From an uncultured Oscillospiraceae bacterium (GTDB lineage: Bacteria; Bacillota; Clostridia; Oscillospirales; Oscillospiraceae): a stretch of 36,532 nt of DNA. This document shows, in pieces, positions 1 to 8,092 of this stretch. The stretch lies in assembly GCA_947629245.1 (NCBI GenBank), contig CANRDC010000021.1, forward strand, positions 1 through 36,532, given 5' to 3'. The notes under the pieces are model-generated. The model was not told the origin of the DNA and ran no database searches. It saw only the letters and a list, made by a program, of their open reading frames with translations. The position numbers were made by a program, and so were the translations under genes. How positions within the stretch are numbered: the first letter of the stretch is position 1; each line of letters starts with the position of its first letter.

Positions 1-497
1 ATGTGGCCGGCGCCGATCTTGCCCTTGAAGATGCGGGAGGGATCGGTGGAGGAGCCCATGGAACCGGCGTGCCGGTGGACCGGGCCGCCGCCGTGGCTGG
101 TGGGGGTGCGCTGGGCGCCCCAGCGCTTGATGACGCCGGCGTAGCCCTTGCCCTTGCTGACGCCGGTGACGTCCACATGGTCGCCCTCGGCGAACACGTC
201 CGCCTTCAGCACGTCGCCCACGTTCATCTCGGCGGCGCCATCCAGACGGAACTCGTGCAGGTGCTTCTTGGGCTCCACGCCCGCTTTGTCAAAGTGGCCC
301 TTCTCGGGCTTGGTGAGCTTCTTCTCGGAGATGTCCTCGAAGCCCAGCTGGACGGCGTCGTAGCCTTCCTTGTCCGCGGTCTTTTTCTGGGCGACCACAC
401 AGGGGCCCGCCTCGATGACCGTGACGGGGACGACCTTGCCCGTCTCGTCGAAGATCTGGGTCATCCCGACCTTCTTGCCAATGATGGCTTTATTCAT
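1..497 (-). CDS. rplC: 50S ribosomal protein L3, 3' end outside the window
   Basis: This is large-subunit protein L3, a primary rRNA binder near the peptidyl-transferase centre. About 165 codons are present. L3 is usually about 205-210 residues, so roughly the last 40 are lost at the window edge. The protein opens [16 protein letters not shown] and contains the conserved [16 protein letters not shown] stretch near its visible end. The start at 495-497 (complement) is set by an AAGGAGG site at 503-509. It follows rpsJ by about 100 nt, the usual S10-operon order, so it should be co-transcribed from the promoter at 1271-1299. Identification is secure. Confidence 0.97.
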   Translation of the reverse strand, partial: MNKAIIGKKVGMTQIFDETGKVVPVTVIEAGPCVVAQKKTADKEGYDAVQLGFEDISEKKLTKPEKGHFDKAGVEPKKHLHEFRLDGAAEMNVGDVLKADVFAEGDHVDVTGVSKGKGYAGVIKRWGAQRTPTSHGGGPVHRHAGSMGSSTDPSRIFKGKIGAGH

Positions 498-603
498 GCT
501 TTTCCTCCTTCGGTTATTGGTTGTTCGGCCGGTAACGGCGGCCGCGCAACATGACCCGCCCGCCAACGCGGGCTGTGGGTTGGTAAACTATAATAATGAG
601 GGC

Positions 604-915
604 TTACAGCTTGATCTCGATCTCCACGCCCGCGGGCAGCTCCAGGCTCATCAGGGCCTCCACCGTTTTCTGGGTGGGGTTCATGATGTCGATCAGGCGC
701 TTGTGGGTGCGGCGCTCGAACTGCTCCCGGCTGTCCTTGTTGACATGGGGGGAGCGCAGGATGGTGACGACCTCTTTCCGGGTGGGCAGAGGGATGGGAC
801 CGGACACGCGGGCCTCGGTGCGCTTGGCGGTCTCCACGATGGTCTCGGCGGCCTTGTCGATCAGCTGATGGTCGTAGGCCTTGAGGCGGATGCGGATCAT
901 TTTCTTGGATGCCAT
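604..915 (-). CDS. rpsJ: 30S ribosomal protein S10 (NusE)
   Basis: This is small-subunit protein S10, which also acts as NusE in antitermination complexes. It is 103 residues, the normal length, opening [20 protein letters not shown]. The family signature region around [20 protein letters not shown] is intact, as is the [10 protein letters not shown] segment. A GGAGG site lies 6-7 nt before the ATG. It is the first gene of the S10 operon and is followed by rplC. The long untranslated leader upstream (916 to about 1264) is annotated separately and may control the whole operon. Confidence 0.98.
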   Translation of the reverse strand: MASKKMIRIRLKAYDHQLIDKAAETIVETAKRTEARVSGPIPLPTRKEVVTILRSPHVNKDSREQFERRTHKRLIDIMNPTQKTVEALMSLELPAGVEIEIKL

Positions 916-1264
916 TTCTTTCCTCCATCATTTTGTACGAGTTTTACGTTTTCCCGCACGGTTGGCGGATCTTTCTGTACACTGTTCCGTGCGTATCAGA
1001 CCCTGTCTCAAAAAACAACCCGGCTGAGCCGGTGTTCTTTTGCCAGGCGATATACGCGGTACGGAAAGACCGCTCCGTCCGATTCCAGGGTCCTTTGCTT
1101 TCTCTGCGGAGCTTCCTCTCGGTCCCCGTCTCTTTCGAGTCGGTTCCCTCAAGTCTTGCCCCCAGACTCCGGACCCCCGGACATGCTCCCCGGAAGTTCC
1201 CGCCCGTCGGCGCAATCTCCCGGTTCATCGCAGGGCGCAACTATCCCCCTTCGGGGCAGCGCGC
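916..1264 (-). promoter_or_regulatory. S10 operon 5' leader, about 350 nt
   Basis: The stretch lies between the predicted S10 promoter and rpsJ and holds no credible gene. Read on the minus strand it contains a GC hairpin followed by a T run (1010-1037). Closer to rpsJ is a perfect 7-bp stem pairing 987-993 with 955-961 across a 25-nt loop. This arrangement resembles ribosomal-protein leader attenuation, where a ribosomal protein (L4 in E. coli) or another signal controls read-through. The regulatory role and any ligand are inference. Confidence 0.55.
1010..1037 (-). terminator. Terminator-like hairpin inside the S10 leader (candidate attenuator)
   Basis: On the minus strand, CCGG-CTCAG-CCGG forms a stem that extends through AAC/GTT with one bulged A. 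It is followed by GTTTTTT (1010-1016). It sits about 230 nt after the predicted transcription start and 95 nt before rpsJ. At that position it can only affect the ribosomal operon. Whether it terminates in the cell is not known. Confidence 0.55.
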
Positions 1265-1270
1265 TTTGAT

Positions 1271-1299
1271 ACTATAACAAAAATCCCCCTTGCCGTCAA
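1271..1299 (-). promoter_or_regulatory. Sigma-A promoter for the S10 operon
   Basis: On the minus strand, -35 TTGACG (1294-1299) and -10 TATAGT (1271-1276) are separated by exactly 17 nt. The -35 box lies inside the terminator hairpin of the upstream cdd gene. The -10 box lies just past its T run. The predicted start is near 1264. Confidence 0.75.
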
Positions 1300-1306
1300 G
1301 GGGGAT
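1277..1306 (-). terminator. Intrinsic terminator after cdd
   Basis: On the minus strand, ATCCCCCTTG (1297-1306) pairs perfectly with CAAGGGGGAT (1283-1292) across a 4-nt loop. A run of five Ts follows (1279-1283). It lies 23 nt after the cdd stop codon. It physically overlaps the S10 promoter. Confidence 0.85.
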
Positions 1307-1328
1307 CTTCACATTTTTTGAAAATAAT

Positions 1329-1715
1329 TTATAGCTCAAAGGGGTGCGGCAGCAATTGGCTGAGGCGATAGCTCACATACCGGCCGCCGGAGCGGGTGCA
1401 CAGGATCTCCATATCCCCCTGGCCCACGAACTCGCTCATGACCTGACGGCAGGCGCCGCAGGGCATACAGTAATTTTCGCCCTCGCCGTAGATGGCGATG
1501 CGCACGAATTTCCGCCGCCCCTCGCTGACCGCCTTGACGATGGCGGTACGTTCGGCGCAGATGGTGGAGCCCAGGGCTCCGTTTTCCACGTTGCAGCCCG
1601 TGAACACCGACCCGTCGGCGCACTCCAGGGCCGCTCCCACGGGAAAGTGGGAATAGGGCACATAGGCGTTTTGCGCGGCCTCCCGCGCCATGTTGAGAAG
1701 GTCCCGGTCAGTCAT
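1329..1715 (-). CDS. cdd: Cytidine deaminase
   Basis: The enzyme deaminates cytidine and deoxycytidine to uridine and deoxyuridine in cytosolic pyrimidine salvage. It is 128 residues, typical of the small homotetrameric type. Zinc ligands are visible as Cys53 (in TICAERTA) and Cys86/Cys89 (in PCGACRQ). Glu55 is the catalytic proton shuttle, and the substrate loop VENGALGS precedes it. A GGGGGAT element upstream of the ATG serves as ribosome binding site. The gap to the upstream solute-binding gene is 74 nt with no clear terminator, so cdd may be the last gene of the secA-pgeF transcript. The hairpin at 1277-1306 ends it. Confidence 0.96.
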   Translation of the reverse strand: MTDRDLLNMAREAAQNAYVPYSHFPVGAALECADGSVFTGCNVENGALGSTICAERTAIVKAVSEGRRKFVRIAIYGEGENYCMPCGACRQVMSEFVGQGDMEILCTRSGGRYVSYRLSQLLPHPFEL

Positions 1716-1789
1716 TGGTTTTATCCCCCGTCCTGTATCATTTTCCGCCGGACTGCGCCCAACGGGTATTTTATATGTATGCGGACCTG

Positions 1790-3643
1790 TTACTTTTTCT
1801 CGTCGGAGCCCAGATCGATGGTCCAGTTTTCGATCTCGTTGAAGATATTGTCCTGGGTAGGGCTGATGGTGGTCAGCACGCCCCGGTGATAGAGCACCTG
1901 CTGCCGCTCAAAGCAGATGGCGGTGATGGGCGCGCTCTGGGCCAGGTAGTTATAAAGCGCTTCGGTATTGGTCTGGATGGTATCCTCTCCGCTGCCGATG
2001 AACGCCTGGATGTATCCCTCCAGGTTCGGGTCATGGACGCCGCCGTAATTCAGCGCGCCGTCCGCGGCCACCAGCTCGGAGATGTCCCAGTCGTTGCAGA
2101 TCTTTACCTCGCCGTAATAGATGTCGTACTCGCCCTTGGAGAGCGCGAGGATATACTCCTCATACTCCAACTCCGACATGGTGACCTCGAACCCGGCGTT
2201 GCGGAGCTGTGTGGCGATCTGCCGGGCCGCCGCCACCTTGGCGGCGCTGTCGGAGCAGACCAGCAGGACGACCGAGCCCCGGACCGAGCCGAAATCCAGC
2301 ACGCCGTCCCCGTCCACATCCCGCACGCCGGTATTCTCCATCGCGATCTTCAGATCGTCCGGGGAATAGGCCAGGGTCCTGGCGATGGACTTGGGGTACA
2401 AAGCGCTGTTGGGATGGATGGGCAGCGTCGCCGAAACGGCCGAGCCCTGATAGCTGGTGGAGATGATGGTCTCCCGGTCGATGGCATAGGTCACCAGGGA
2501 CCGGTAGAGCGGCTGGGAGAACAGAGGGCTGTCAAAATTGTAGCCCAGAAAATGCAGGTTGGTGGTATCCACATACTTGATAAGGTTGGCGCTGGAATAG
2601 CCCAGGCTGGACATATCCGCCGGGTTGTTGGTGACCAGATCCAGCAGGGAGTCCTCGAACGCCTGCAGGATGTCCTCGGAGTCGGTATACCGCTTCAGAT
2701 GGATGGTCTTCAGGGCCAGCTTCTTGGCGTTGGGGTGGTCCTCGAACCGCACCAGGGACGTTCCCCGCGCGTTGAACATATAAGGTCCCGTGCCGGGAGG
2801 CCGGTCGGAGCCCATGGTGCCGCTCTCGATGCAGGGTATGTTCATAAGCTCATAGAACCGCCAGTTGGGCTCATCCAGCTCCACGATGAACACATCCGTT
2901 CCCGTGGCGTAATCCGTCTTAACATGGGAAAACCGCCGGGCATACAGAGCGGTGCCGTTTCTGGCCGCGTCGAAGGAATATACCGCGTCCGCCGCGGTCA
3001 TGACGCCGCCGTCATGGAAAGCGCGGGACGTGTCCACATAAAACGTCCACAGGATGCCGTCCTCGCTCTCCCAGCGGGTCACCAGATTGGGCTGGGCCTC
3101 AAAATTCCCGTCGGAGGCCACCAGCGTCTCATACACCAGCATGGACGCCACCCGGTTCCAGGCGCTGTTGGTGCTGTACGGGTTGAAGGATTCGCCCGCC
3201 ATGGTGTTGATGGAGAAGATATGGTCCGCCTGATAGGTGGCCTGCAGCTCCCTGCCGATGCCGTTTTGGATCGTCCCTTCCCCGTCGGCCTCTTCCCCGT
3301 CCTCGGCGGCTTTCTCGTCCTCTGGGGCGGCCTCATCCTCGTCGGTCTCTTCCCCGTCCTCAGAAGCTGTCCCTTCCTCGTCGGTCTTTTCCCCGTCCTC
3401 AGACGCGGCCTCTTCCTCGTCGGTCTTTTCCCCGTCCTCAGACGCGGCCTCTTCCCCGTCGGCTTCCTCGTCATCCTCAGGCGCTTCCTCGTTCTCCGGG
3501 GCGGTCTCGCCGTCCGAAGTCCCGCCGCCTGCCAGTTCCGACACCACCGGCTTCTTCCCGAAGGGGAAGCTGCAGCCGGTCAGAGACGCCGTTATGGACA
3601 GCGCCAGCAATAAGCATATGAATTTTATGATGGTTCGATTCAT
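1790..3643 (-). CDS. Peptide/nickel-type ABC solute-binding lipoprotein (SBP_bac_5)
   Basis: This is a 617-residue extracellular lipoprotein of the oligopeptide/nickel-binding family. The signal peptide ends in the lipobox LTGC, with Cys24 to be lipidated. Residues about 35-115 are an acidic Glu/Asp/Ala linker with 13-residue tandem repeats. The binding domain follows to the C terminus, with family-like segments such as MLVYETLV, FHDGGVMTAADAVYSF and YAIDRETII. The ATG overlaps the pgeF stop codon (ATGA, 4 nt), which fixes the start and implies translational coupling. No permease or ATPase gene is in the window, so it is an orphan component here. The substrate cannot be read from sequence; a peptide is the default guess. 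Confidence 0.9.
   Translation of the reverse strand: MNRTIIKFICLLLALSITASLTGCSFPFGKKPVVSELAGGGTSDGETAPENEEAPEDDEEADGEEAASEDGEKTDEEEAASEDGEKTDEEGTASEDGEETDEDEAAPEDEKAAEDGEEADGEGTIQNGIGRELQATYQADHIFSINTMAGESFNPYSTNSAWNRVASMLVYETLVASDGNFEAQPNLVTRWESEDGILWTFYVDTSRAFHDGGVMTAADAVYSFDAARNGTALYARRFSHVKTDYATGTDVFIVELDEPNWRFYELMNIPCIESGTMGSDRPPGTGPYMFNARGTSLVRFEDHPNAKKLALKTIHLKRYTDSEDILQAFEDSLLDLVTNNPADMSSLGYSSANLIKYVDTTNLHFLGYNFDSPLFSQPLYRSLVTYAIDRETIISTSYQGSAVSATLPIHPNSALYPKSIARTLAYSPDDLKIAMENTGVRDVDGDGVLDFGSVRGSVVLLVCSDSAAKVAAARQIATQLRNAGFEVTMSELEYEEYILALSKGEYDIYYGEVKICNDWDISELVAADGALNYGGVHDPNLEGYIQAFIGSGEDTIQTNTEALYNYLAQSAPITAICFERQQVLYHRGVLTTISPTQDNIFNEIENWTIDLGSDEKK
3342..3458 (-). repeat. 39-nt tandem repeat, three copies, coding
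   Basis: Copies lie at 3342-3380, 3381-3419 and 3420-3458. The last two are nearly identical. They encode the 13-residue unit EEEAASEDGEKTD of the acidic linker of the solute-binding lipoprotein. The period keeps the reading frame, so copy number can vary without breaking the gene. Confidence 0.9.
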
Positions 3644-4419
3644 AGTACGATCACGTTGGCCTGTGAGCCGCGCTCCGTCCCCATCGCCCGATGGGACCAG
3701 AACCGGTCCGGTCCGCACATGGTGCAGATACCCAGCTCGTCGATATTTTCCTCTTCCAGTCCCAGCTGCAGGAGCCTCCGATGGACCGCCCCCGGCAGAT
3801 CCACCCGGTATCTCCCCGGCGCATCCCTGTCGGGCCCGTACAGCCCCCGCGTATCGCCGCCCAGGAGGGCGTCGATGGCCTCGGGCACCTCCGGCCCGGT
3901 CTGGAAGCAGCACCGCCGGATGCCGGGACCGATGGCCGCCCGGATATCCGACCGCTTTGCGCCCAGACTCACCATAGCCTCCACGGCCCGCTTTTCGATG
4001 TCCGCCGCCGTGCTGCGCCAGCCGCAGTGGACGGCGGCGATCACGCCCGCCGCCGGGTCCTGCATGAGCAGCGGCGTACAGTCGGCGGTAAATATCGCCA
4101 GCGGCACGTCCGGCTCGTTGGTCACGTAGCCGTCGGCCTCCGGCCAGGAGGCGGGCTCGTCGATGGCGTGCATATCCGCCCGGCGGGCCACCCGCACGGT
4201 GACGCCGTGGCTCTGGCGGCCATGGACGGACCGCGTCCCGTCAAAGCCGACAGCCGCGCCGAAGCGCCGCCAGTTTTCCATCACGTTTTCCATGGGGTCG
4301 CCCCGGTTGGCGCCCAGGTTCAGGCTGGAAAATATTCCCTGGCTCACCCCGCCAAGCCGGGTGGAAAACCCGTGCCGACAGGTGATGAGTCCGGATCTTA
4401 TAACTTCGACGTCCGCCAT
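3640..4419 (-). CDS. pgeF: PgeF/YfiH family multicopper-fold protein (DUF152, laccase domain)
   Basis: A 259-residue member of the PF02578 family. Characterised members act as purine nucleoside phosphorylase/adenosine deaminase-type enzymes or as peptidoglycan editing factor. The metal-site residues are present: His71 in QSHG, Cys114 in TADC and His131 in AVHCGWRST. The IGPGIRRCCF motif is also intact. The length is normal. The ATG lies 1 nt after the secA stop codon. The stop overlaps the ATG of the next gene, so secA, pgeF and the lipoprotein gene form one translationally linked block. The family assignment is firm, but which of the proposed activities applies here is not decidable. Confidence 0.93.
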   Translation of the reverse strand: MADVEVIRSGLITCRHGFSTRLGGVSQGIFSSLNLGANRGDPMENVMENWRRFGAAVGFDGTRSVHGRQSHGVTVRVARRADMHAIDEPASWPEADGYVTNEPDVPLAIFTADCTPLLMQDPAAGVIAAVHCGWRSTAADIEKRAVEAMVSLGAKRSDIRAAIGPGIRRCCFQTGPEVPEAIDALLGGDTRGLYGPDRDAPGRYRVDLPGAVHRRLLQLGLEEENIDELGICTMCGPDRFWSHRAMGTERGSQANVIVL

Positions 4420-4420
4420 G

Positions 4421-7201
4421 TCACGCGTTGCGGCCGCAGCACTCTTTGTACTTCAGCGGGCGGCTGCCGTCGGCCTTCCACTTACCGCAGGGGCAGGGGT
4501 CGTTGCGGCCGGGCTTTTTGATCTTCTTGATAGGCTGCTTCTTTACGGAGCCGTCCCCGCCCACGTTGTTCACGTTGGCCTTGGCGGCGGCCTTGCGTTC
4601 AATGGTCTGCTCCTTGCGGACCCGGACGGTATAGATACGGCGGACCACCTCGGTCTTGATGCCCTCGATCATGGCCTCGAACATCTCGAAGCCCTCCTGC
4701 TTATAGGCGTCCACGGGCTTGACGTTGCCGTAGGCCCGCAGGCCGATGCCCTGGCGCAGGTCGTCCATGGCGTCGATGTGGTCCATCCAGTACTCGTCCA
4801 CCACCCGGAGCATGACCACCCGCTCCAGCTCCCGCATGACGGGGGCGCCGTCCGGCAACAGGCCGAACTCCTGCTCCCGGCGCTGGTAGACCTGGTCCGC
4901 GATGCCCTGGAGCTTGCCGGTGAGATCGTCCACAGTCAGGGCGGCGAGCCCCCGCTCCGGCACGGCGATCTGGCCCTTGGCCAGGAAGGTCTGGTAGAAG
5001 GGCTCCAGCACCTGCTCCAGCTGTTCCTCGCTCTCGGGGTGGCCCACATGCCCCAGGCCGCTGGCCACCTCGGAGCGGATCACGTCCGCGATCATATTGT
5101 GCACGTACTCGTGGATGTCCTCCCCGTCCAGCACCTTCCGACGCTGTTCGTAGATGATGTTCCGCTGCACGTTCATCACGTCGTCGTATTCCAGGGTGTT
5201 CTTACGGGCCTGGAAGTTCCGGCTCTCCACGGTCTTTTGCGCCTGCTCGATGGCGCCGGAGAGCATCTTGTGGTCGATAGGGGTGTCCTCGTCGATGCCC
5301 AGGGTCTCCATCATCTTCATGACCCGCTCGGAGCCGAACAGGCGCATCACGTCGTCGGTCAGGGCCAGATAGAACCGGCTCTCGCCCGGATCGCCCTGAC
5401 GGCCGGACCGGCCCCGGAGCTGGTTGTCGATGCGCCGGGACTCGTGGCGCTCGGTGCCCAGGATGAACAGGCCGCCCGCGGCGCGGACCTTCTCCGCCTC
5501 GGCGGAGGTGATCTTTTTATGCTCGGCCTGACGCTCGGCGAACATCTTCCGGGCCTGCAGGATGGTCTCGTCGTCCGTGTCGGCATAGCCGGTGGCCTCG
5601 GCAATGACCTCCTCGTCGAATCCGGCCTTTTTCAGGTCCTGCCTGGCCAGATATTCCGCGTTGCCGCCCAGCATGATATCCGTGCCGCGTCCGGCCATGT
5701 TGGTGGCGATGGTCACGGCCCCCAGCTTACCGGCCTGGGCGATGATCTCGGCCTCCTTCTCATGGTGCTTGGCGTTCAGCACGTTATGGGGCACGCCCTG
5801 GCGCTTGAGCAGCCCGGACAGATACTCGCTCTTTTCGATGCTCACCGTGCCCACCAGCACGGGCTGGCCCTTGGCGTGGCAGGCCAGGATCTGCTGGATG
5901 ATGGCCCGGTTCTTCCCCGCCTCGTTTTTGAACACCACGTCCGGGCTGTCCACCCGGATGACAGGCTTGTTGGTGGGCACCTCGATGATGTCCAGATTAT
6001 AGATGGAGGTGAACTCCTCCTCCTCGGTCAGGGCGGTGCCGGTCATGCCGGACAGCTTTCCATACAGGCGGAAATAGTTCTGGAAGGTGATGGTAGCCAG
6101 GGTCTTGTTCTCCCGCTGGACCTCCACGTTCTCCTTGGCCTCGATGGCCTGATGCAGGCCCTCGGAGTACCGGCGGCCCAGCATGAGCCGTCCGGTGAAC
6201 TCGTCCACGATGATGACCTCGTTGTCCTTCACCACATAGTCGATGTCCCGCTTCATGATGCCGTGGGCCTTGATAGCCTGGTTGATGTGGTGGGACAGGG
6301 TGGTATTTTCCAGGTCGGACAGGTTGTCTACGCCGAAATACTGCTCCGCCTTGGCGATGCCCTTGGCGGTGAGAGTGGCGGTGCGGGCCTTCTCGTCCAC
6401 CAGATAATCGGCGTTCTCGTCGGCGTCCTCGATCTCCTCCTTCTCCTCCACGGCGGCCACCACGCCCTTGCGGAGCCTGCGGACGAAATCGTCCACCTGC
6501 CGATACATATCGGTGCTCTCGTCCCCCTGGCCGGAGATGATCAGCGGGGTCCGGGCCTCGTCGATGAGGATGGAGTCCACCTCGTCCACGATGGCGAAGA
6601 AGTGGCCCCGCTGGACGGTGTCCTTCTTATACAGGGCCATATTGTCCCGCAGGTAGTCGAAGCCCATCTCATTGTTGGTGCCGTAGGTGATATCGGCGTT
6701 ATAGGCCCTCTGCCGCTCCTCACGGTTCAGCCCATGGACGATGAGGCCCACCTCCAGGCCCAGAAAGCGGTGGACCTTGCCCATCCATTCCGAGTCGCGC
6801 CGGGCCAGATAGTCGTTGACGGTGACGATGTGAACGCCCTGGCCCTCCAGGGCGTTCAGGTAGCTGGGGAGCACCGCCACCAGGGTCTTGCCCTCGCCGG
6901 TCTTCATCTCCGCGATGCGCCCCTGATGCAGCACGATGCCGCCCAGCAGCTGCACCCGGAAGGGCCGCATGCCGAGCACCCGGTCCGCCGCCTCCCGCAC
7001 GGTGGCGAATGCCTCCGGCAGGATGTCGTCCGTGGTCTCACCCGCGGCGAGGCGGGCCTTGAATTCGTCGGTCTTGGCACGCAGCTGTGCGTCCGTCAGC
7101 GCCTTATACTGTTCCTCCAGCGCCTCGATCTTGTCCACCAGCGGCTGGAGCTTCTTGACCTCGCGGGCCGAGTGGGAGCCGAAAATCTTATCTAAAAACA
7201 T
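4421..7201 (-). CDS. secA: Preprotein translocase ATPase SecA
   Basis: SecA drives post-translational export of preproteins through SecYEG. The protein is 926 residues with the full domain order. Walker A is GEGKT (102-106) and the DEAD-type Walker B is DEVDS (206-210). The preprotein cross-linking, scaffold and wing regions follow, then a Lys-rich linker and a C-terminal zinc motif. The zinc motif reads CPCG, 15 residues, then CCG, longer than the usual CxC-x8-C[CH]. An AGGAAAGGA site lies before the ATG. It is the first gene of the secA-pgeF-lipoprotein block. The promoter region at 7249-7295 contains a perfect palindrome. Confidence 0.98.
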   Translation of the reverse strand: MFLDKIFGSHSAREVKKLQPLVDKIEALEEQYKALTDAQLRAKTDEFKARLAAGETTDDILPEAFATVREAADRVLGMRPFRVQLLGGIVLHQGRIAEMKTGEGKTLVAVLPSYLNALEGQGVHIVTVNDYLARRDSEWMGKVHRFLGLEVGLIVHGLNREERQRAYNADITYGTNNEMGFDYLRDNMALYKKDTVQRGHFFAIVDEVDSILIDEARTPLIISGQGDESTDMYRQVDDFVRRLRKGVVAAVEEKEEIEDADENADYLVDEKARTATLTAKGIAKAEQYFGVDNLSDLENTTLSHHINQAIKAHGIMKRDIDYVVKDNEVIIVDEFTGRLMLGRRYSEGLHQAIEAKENVEVQRENKTLATITFQNYFRLYGKLSGMTGTALTEEEEFTSIYNLDIIEVPTNKPVIRVDSPDVVFKNEAGKNRAIIQQILACHAKGQPVLVGTVSIEKSEYLSGLLKRQGVPHNVLNAKHHEKEAEIIAQAGKLGAVTIATNMAGRGTDIMLGGNAEYLARQDLKKAGFDEEVIAEATGYADTDDETILQARKMFAERQAEHKKITSAEAEKVRAAGGLFILGTERHESRRIDNQLRGRSGRQGDPGESRFYLALTDDVMRLFGSERVMKMMETLGIDEDTPIDHKMLSGAIEQAQKTVESRNFQARKNTLEYDDVMNVQRNIIYEQRRKVLDGEDIHEYVHNMIADVIRSEVASGLGHVGHPESEEQLEQVLEPFYQTFLAKGQIAVPERGLAALTVDDLTGKLQGIADQVYQRREQEFGLLPDGAPVMRELERVVMLRVVDEYWMDHIDAMDDLRQGIGLRAYGNVKPVDAYKQEGFEMFEAMIEGIKTEVVRRIYTVRVRKEQTIERKAAAKANVNNVGGDGSVKKQPIKKIKKPGRNDPCPCGKWKADGSRPLKYKECCGRNA

Positions 7202-7250
7202 AGCTGTTCCTTTCCTGTGCTGCTGTTTTCCGTGAAAATCAGTGTTATTG

Positions 7251-7272
7251 TATAATAAAGCACTTTATTATA
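7251..7272 (-). promoter_or_regulatory. 22-bp perfect palindrome in the secA promoter region
   Basis: TATAATAAAG and CTTTATTATA flank a central CA (plus strand). Each arm contains a TATAAT, so either could act as a -10 box on its strand. For secA on minus, TATAAT at 7267-7272 has only a weak -35 (TTTCTT, 7290-7295, 17-nt spacer). A regulator binding the palindrome is one reading. A coincidental AT-rich inverted repeat is the other. Confidence 0.5.
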
Positions 7273-7347
7273 GCACATAACCCCGGCAAAAGAAAGAGCA
7301 AACCTTTCCCCGTCCCAGAAATGCCCCCTCGCTCCCGCCCATAAAAT

Positions 7348-7707
7348 TTACGGACAGTTTACGCATATCTGCAGATTGATCCTGTATTCCCGGTATCCTT
7401 CCCGGTCCGTCGTATAGTGCGAAAGCACCTGGTCTTGCGGGCATAGATAGCGGTCATGGCATTCATCGTATACATACTCATGTTTCGGGAAGAAGCCCTT
7501 CTTCGTCTGCGGCCGTTTATATGTGCTCAGCAGCCGGATACCTTTGTCATGAAACAGCTTTGCTATCGCCGGAGTCTTGTACATCGTGTCCGCTGCCACC
7601 ATCTCTACCGGAAGCTCTTCCAGCTTCTCCATCACCGCCCGGAAACGTCTTGCCATCATTCTCATTGCCAGTGCGATCTCCGAGGCGCATGTCCCCGGAG
7701 ATCGCAA
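7348..7707 (-). pseudogene. Fragment of an IS1182-type transposase
   Basis: The translated fragment contains AADTMYKTPAIAKLFHD, followed by stretches matching KRHEYVYDE-like and YLCPQ..VL..YTTDREGYREY signatures of IS1182-family DDE transposases. Only about 100 residues of an element usually encoding about 450-550 remain. It stops abruptly at INLQICVNCP, where the family continues with a further Cys-rich segment. The N-terminal half is absent. No intact terminal inverted repeats were found. It is a dead remnant between secA and the sucrase remnant. Confidence 0.8.
7673..7705. repeat. 10-bp inverted repeat at the upstream end of the transposase fragment
   Basis: GCGATCTCCG (7673-7682) and CGGAGATCGC (7696-7705) are perfect inverted copies 13 nt apart. 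They lie exactly where homology to the transposase fades. They could be a deletion scar or part of a former element end. Confidence 0.5.
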
Positions 7708-7760
7708 TCTTATTATATTCGCGCCTGCGGCAAGGCTTTTTTCAAAAAGGATACGCCCTT

Positions 7761-8055
7761 ATGACGAGCAAGAAATTGCAACAGGCCAGGGACTTTGAAG
7801 CGCGGTACATGCCCTTCATCCCCAATTCGGAGCGGCTTCCCGTGGCCCTGGCGCCGGACGAGGAATACGACCAGGACGGCTGCCTTTCCGGCGGCGCGAC
7901 AGAGATGCCGGATGGCCGCCAGCTACTGTATACCGGCGTGCAGCGTATCCGCCGCGCCGACGGGCTCATGGAAGAGCACCAGACCCAGTGCGTGGCTGTG
8001 GGTGATGGGGTGGGACTATGAAAAATACGAGCTGGACTTTGATAGGGAACCGTGA
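7761..8055 (+). pseudogene. GH32 sucrose-6-phosphate hydrolase remnant, deleted and frameshifted
   Basis: The start is supported by an AAAAAGGA site. The N terminus (LQQARDFEARYMPFIPNSER) matches the beginning of Clostridia GH32 sucrases. It then jumps directly to LPVALAPDEEYDQDGC, which normally lies about 55 residues further on. The skipped part carries the WMNDPNG nucleophile motif. Around 8010 the frame shifts: frame one stops at 8021, while DYEKYEL, the expected continuation, is read in the next frame and stops at 8055. The remaining about 400 residues of the enzyme are missing. It is non-functional and was once a sucrose or fructan utilisation gene. Confidence 0.8.
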
Positions 8056-8092
8056 GTTATAGAGCGCTTTCCTTTCGGGTCCGACCGCGTCT

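Noticed and set aside
3342..3458. 39-nt repeats as a possible CRISPR array
   Set aside because: The repeats are directly adjacent with no spacers and stay in frame within a lipoprotein gene.
1715..3613. A 632-codon open frame on plus, opposite the solute-binding lipoprotein
   Set aside because: It is an antisense shadow; lipobox and binding-protein motifs are on the minus strand.
4163..7195. A 1010-codon open frame on plus, opposite secA
   Set aside because: It is an antisense shadow of the GC-rich secA gene, with no ribosome binding site and a His/Val/Leu-rich composition typical of such shadows.
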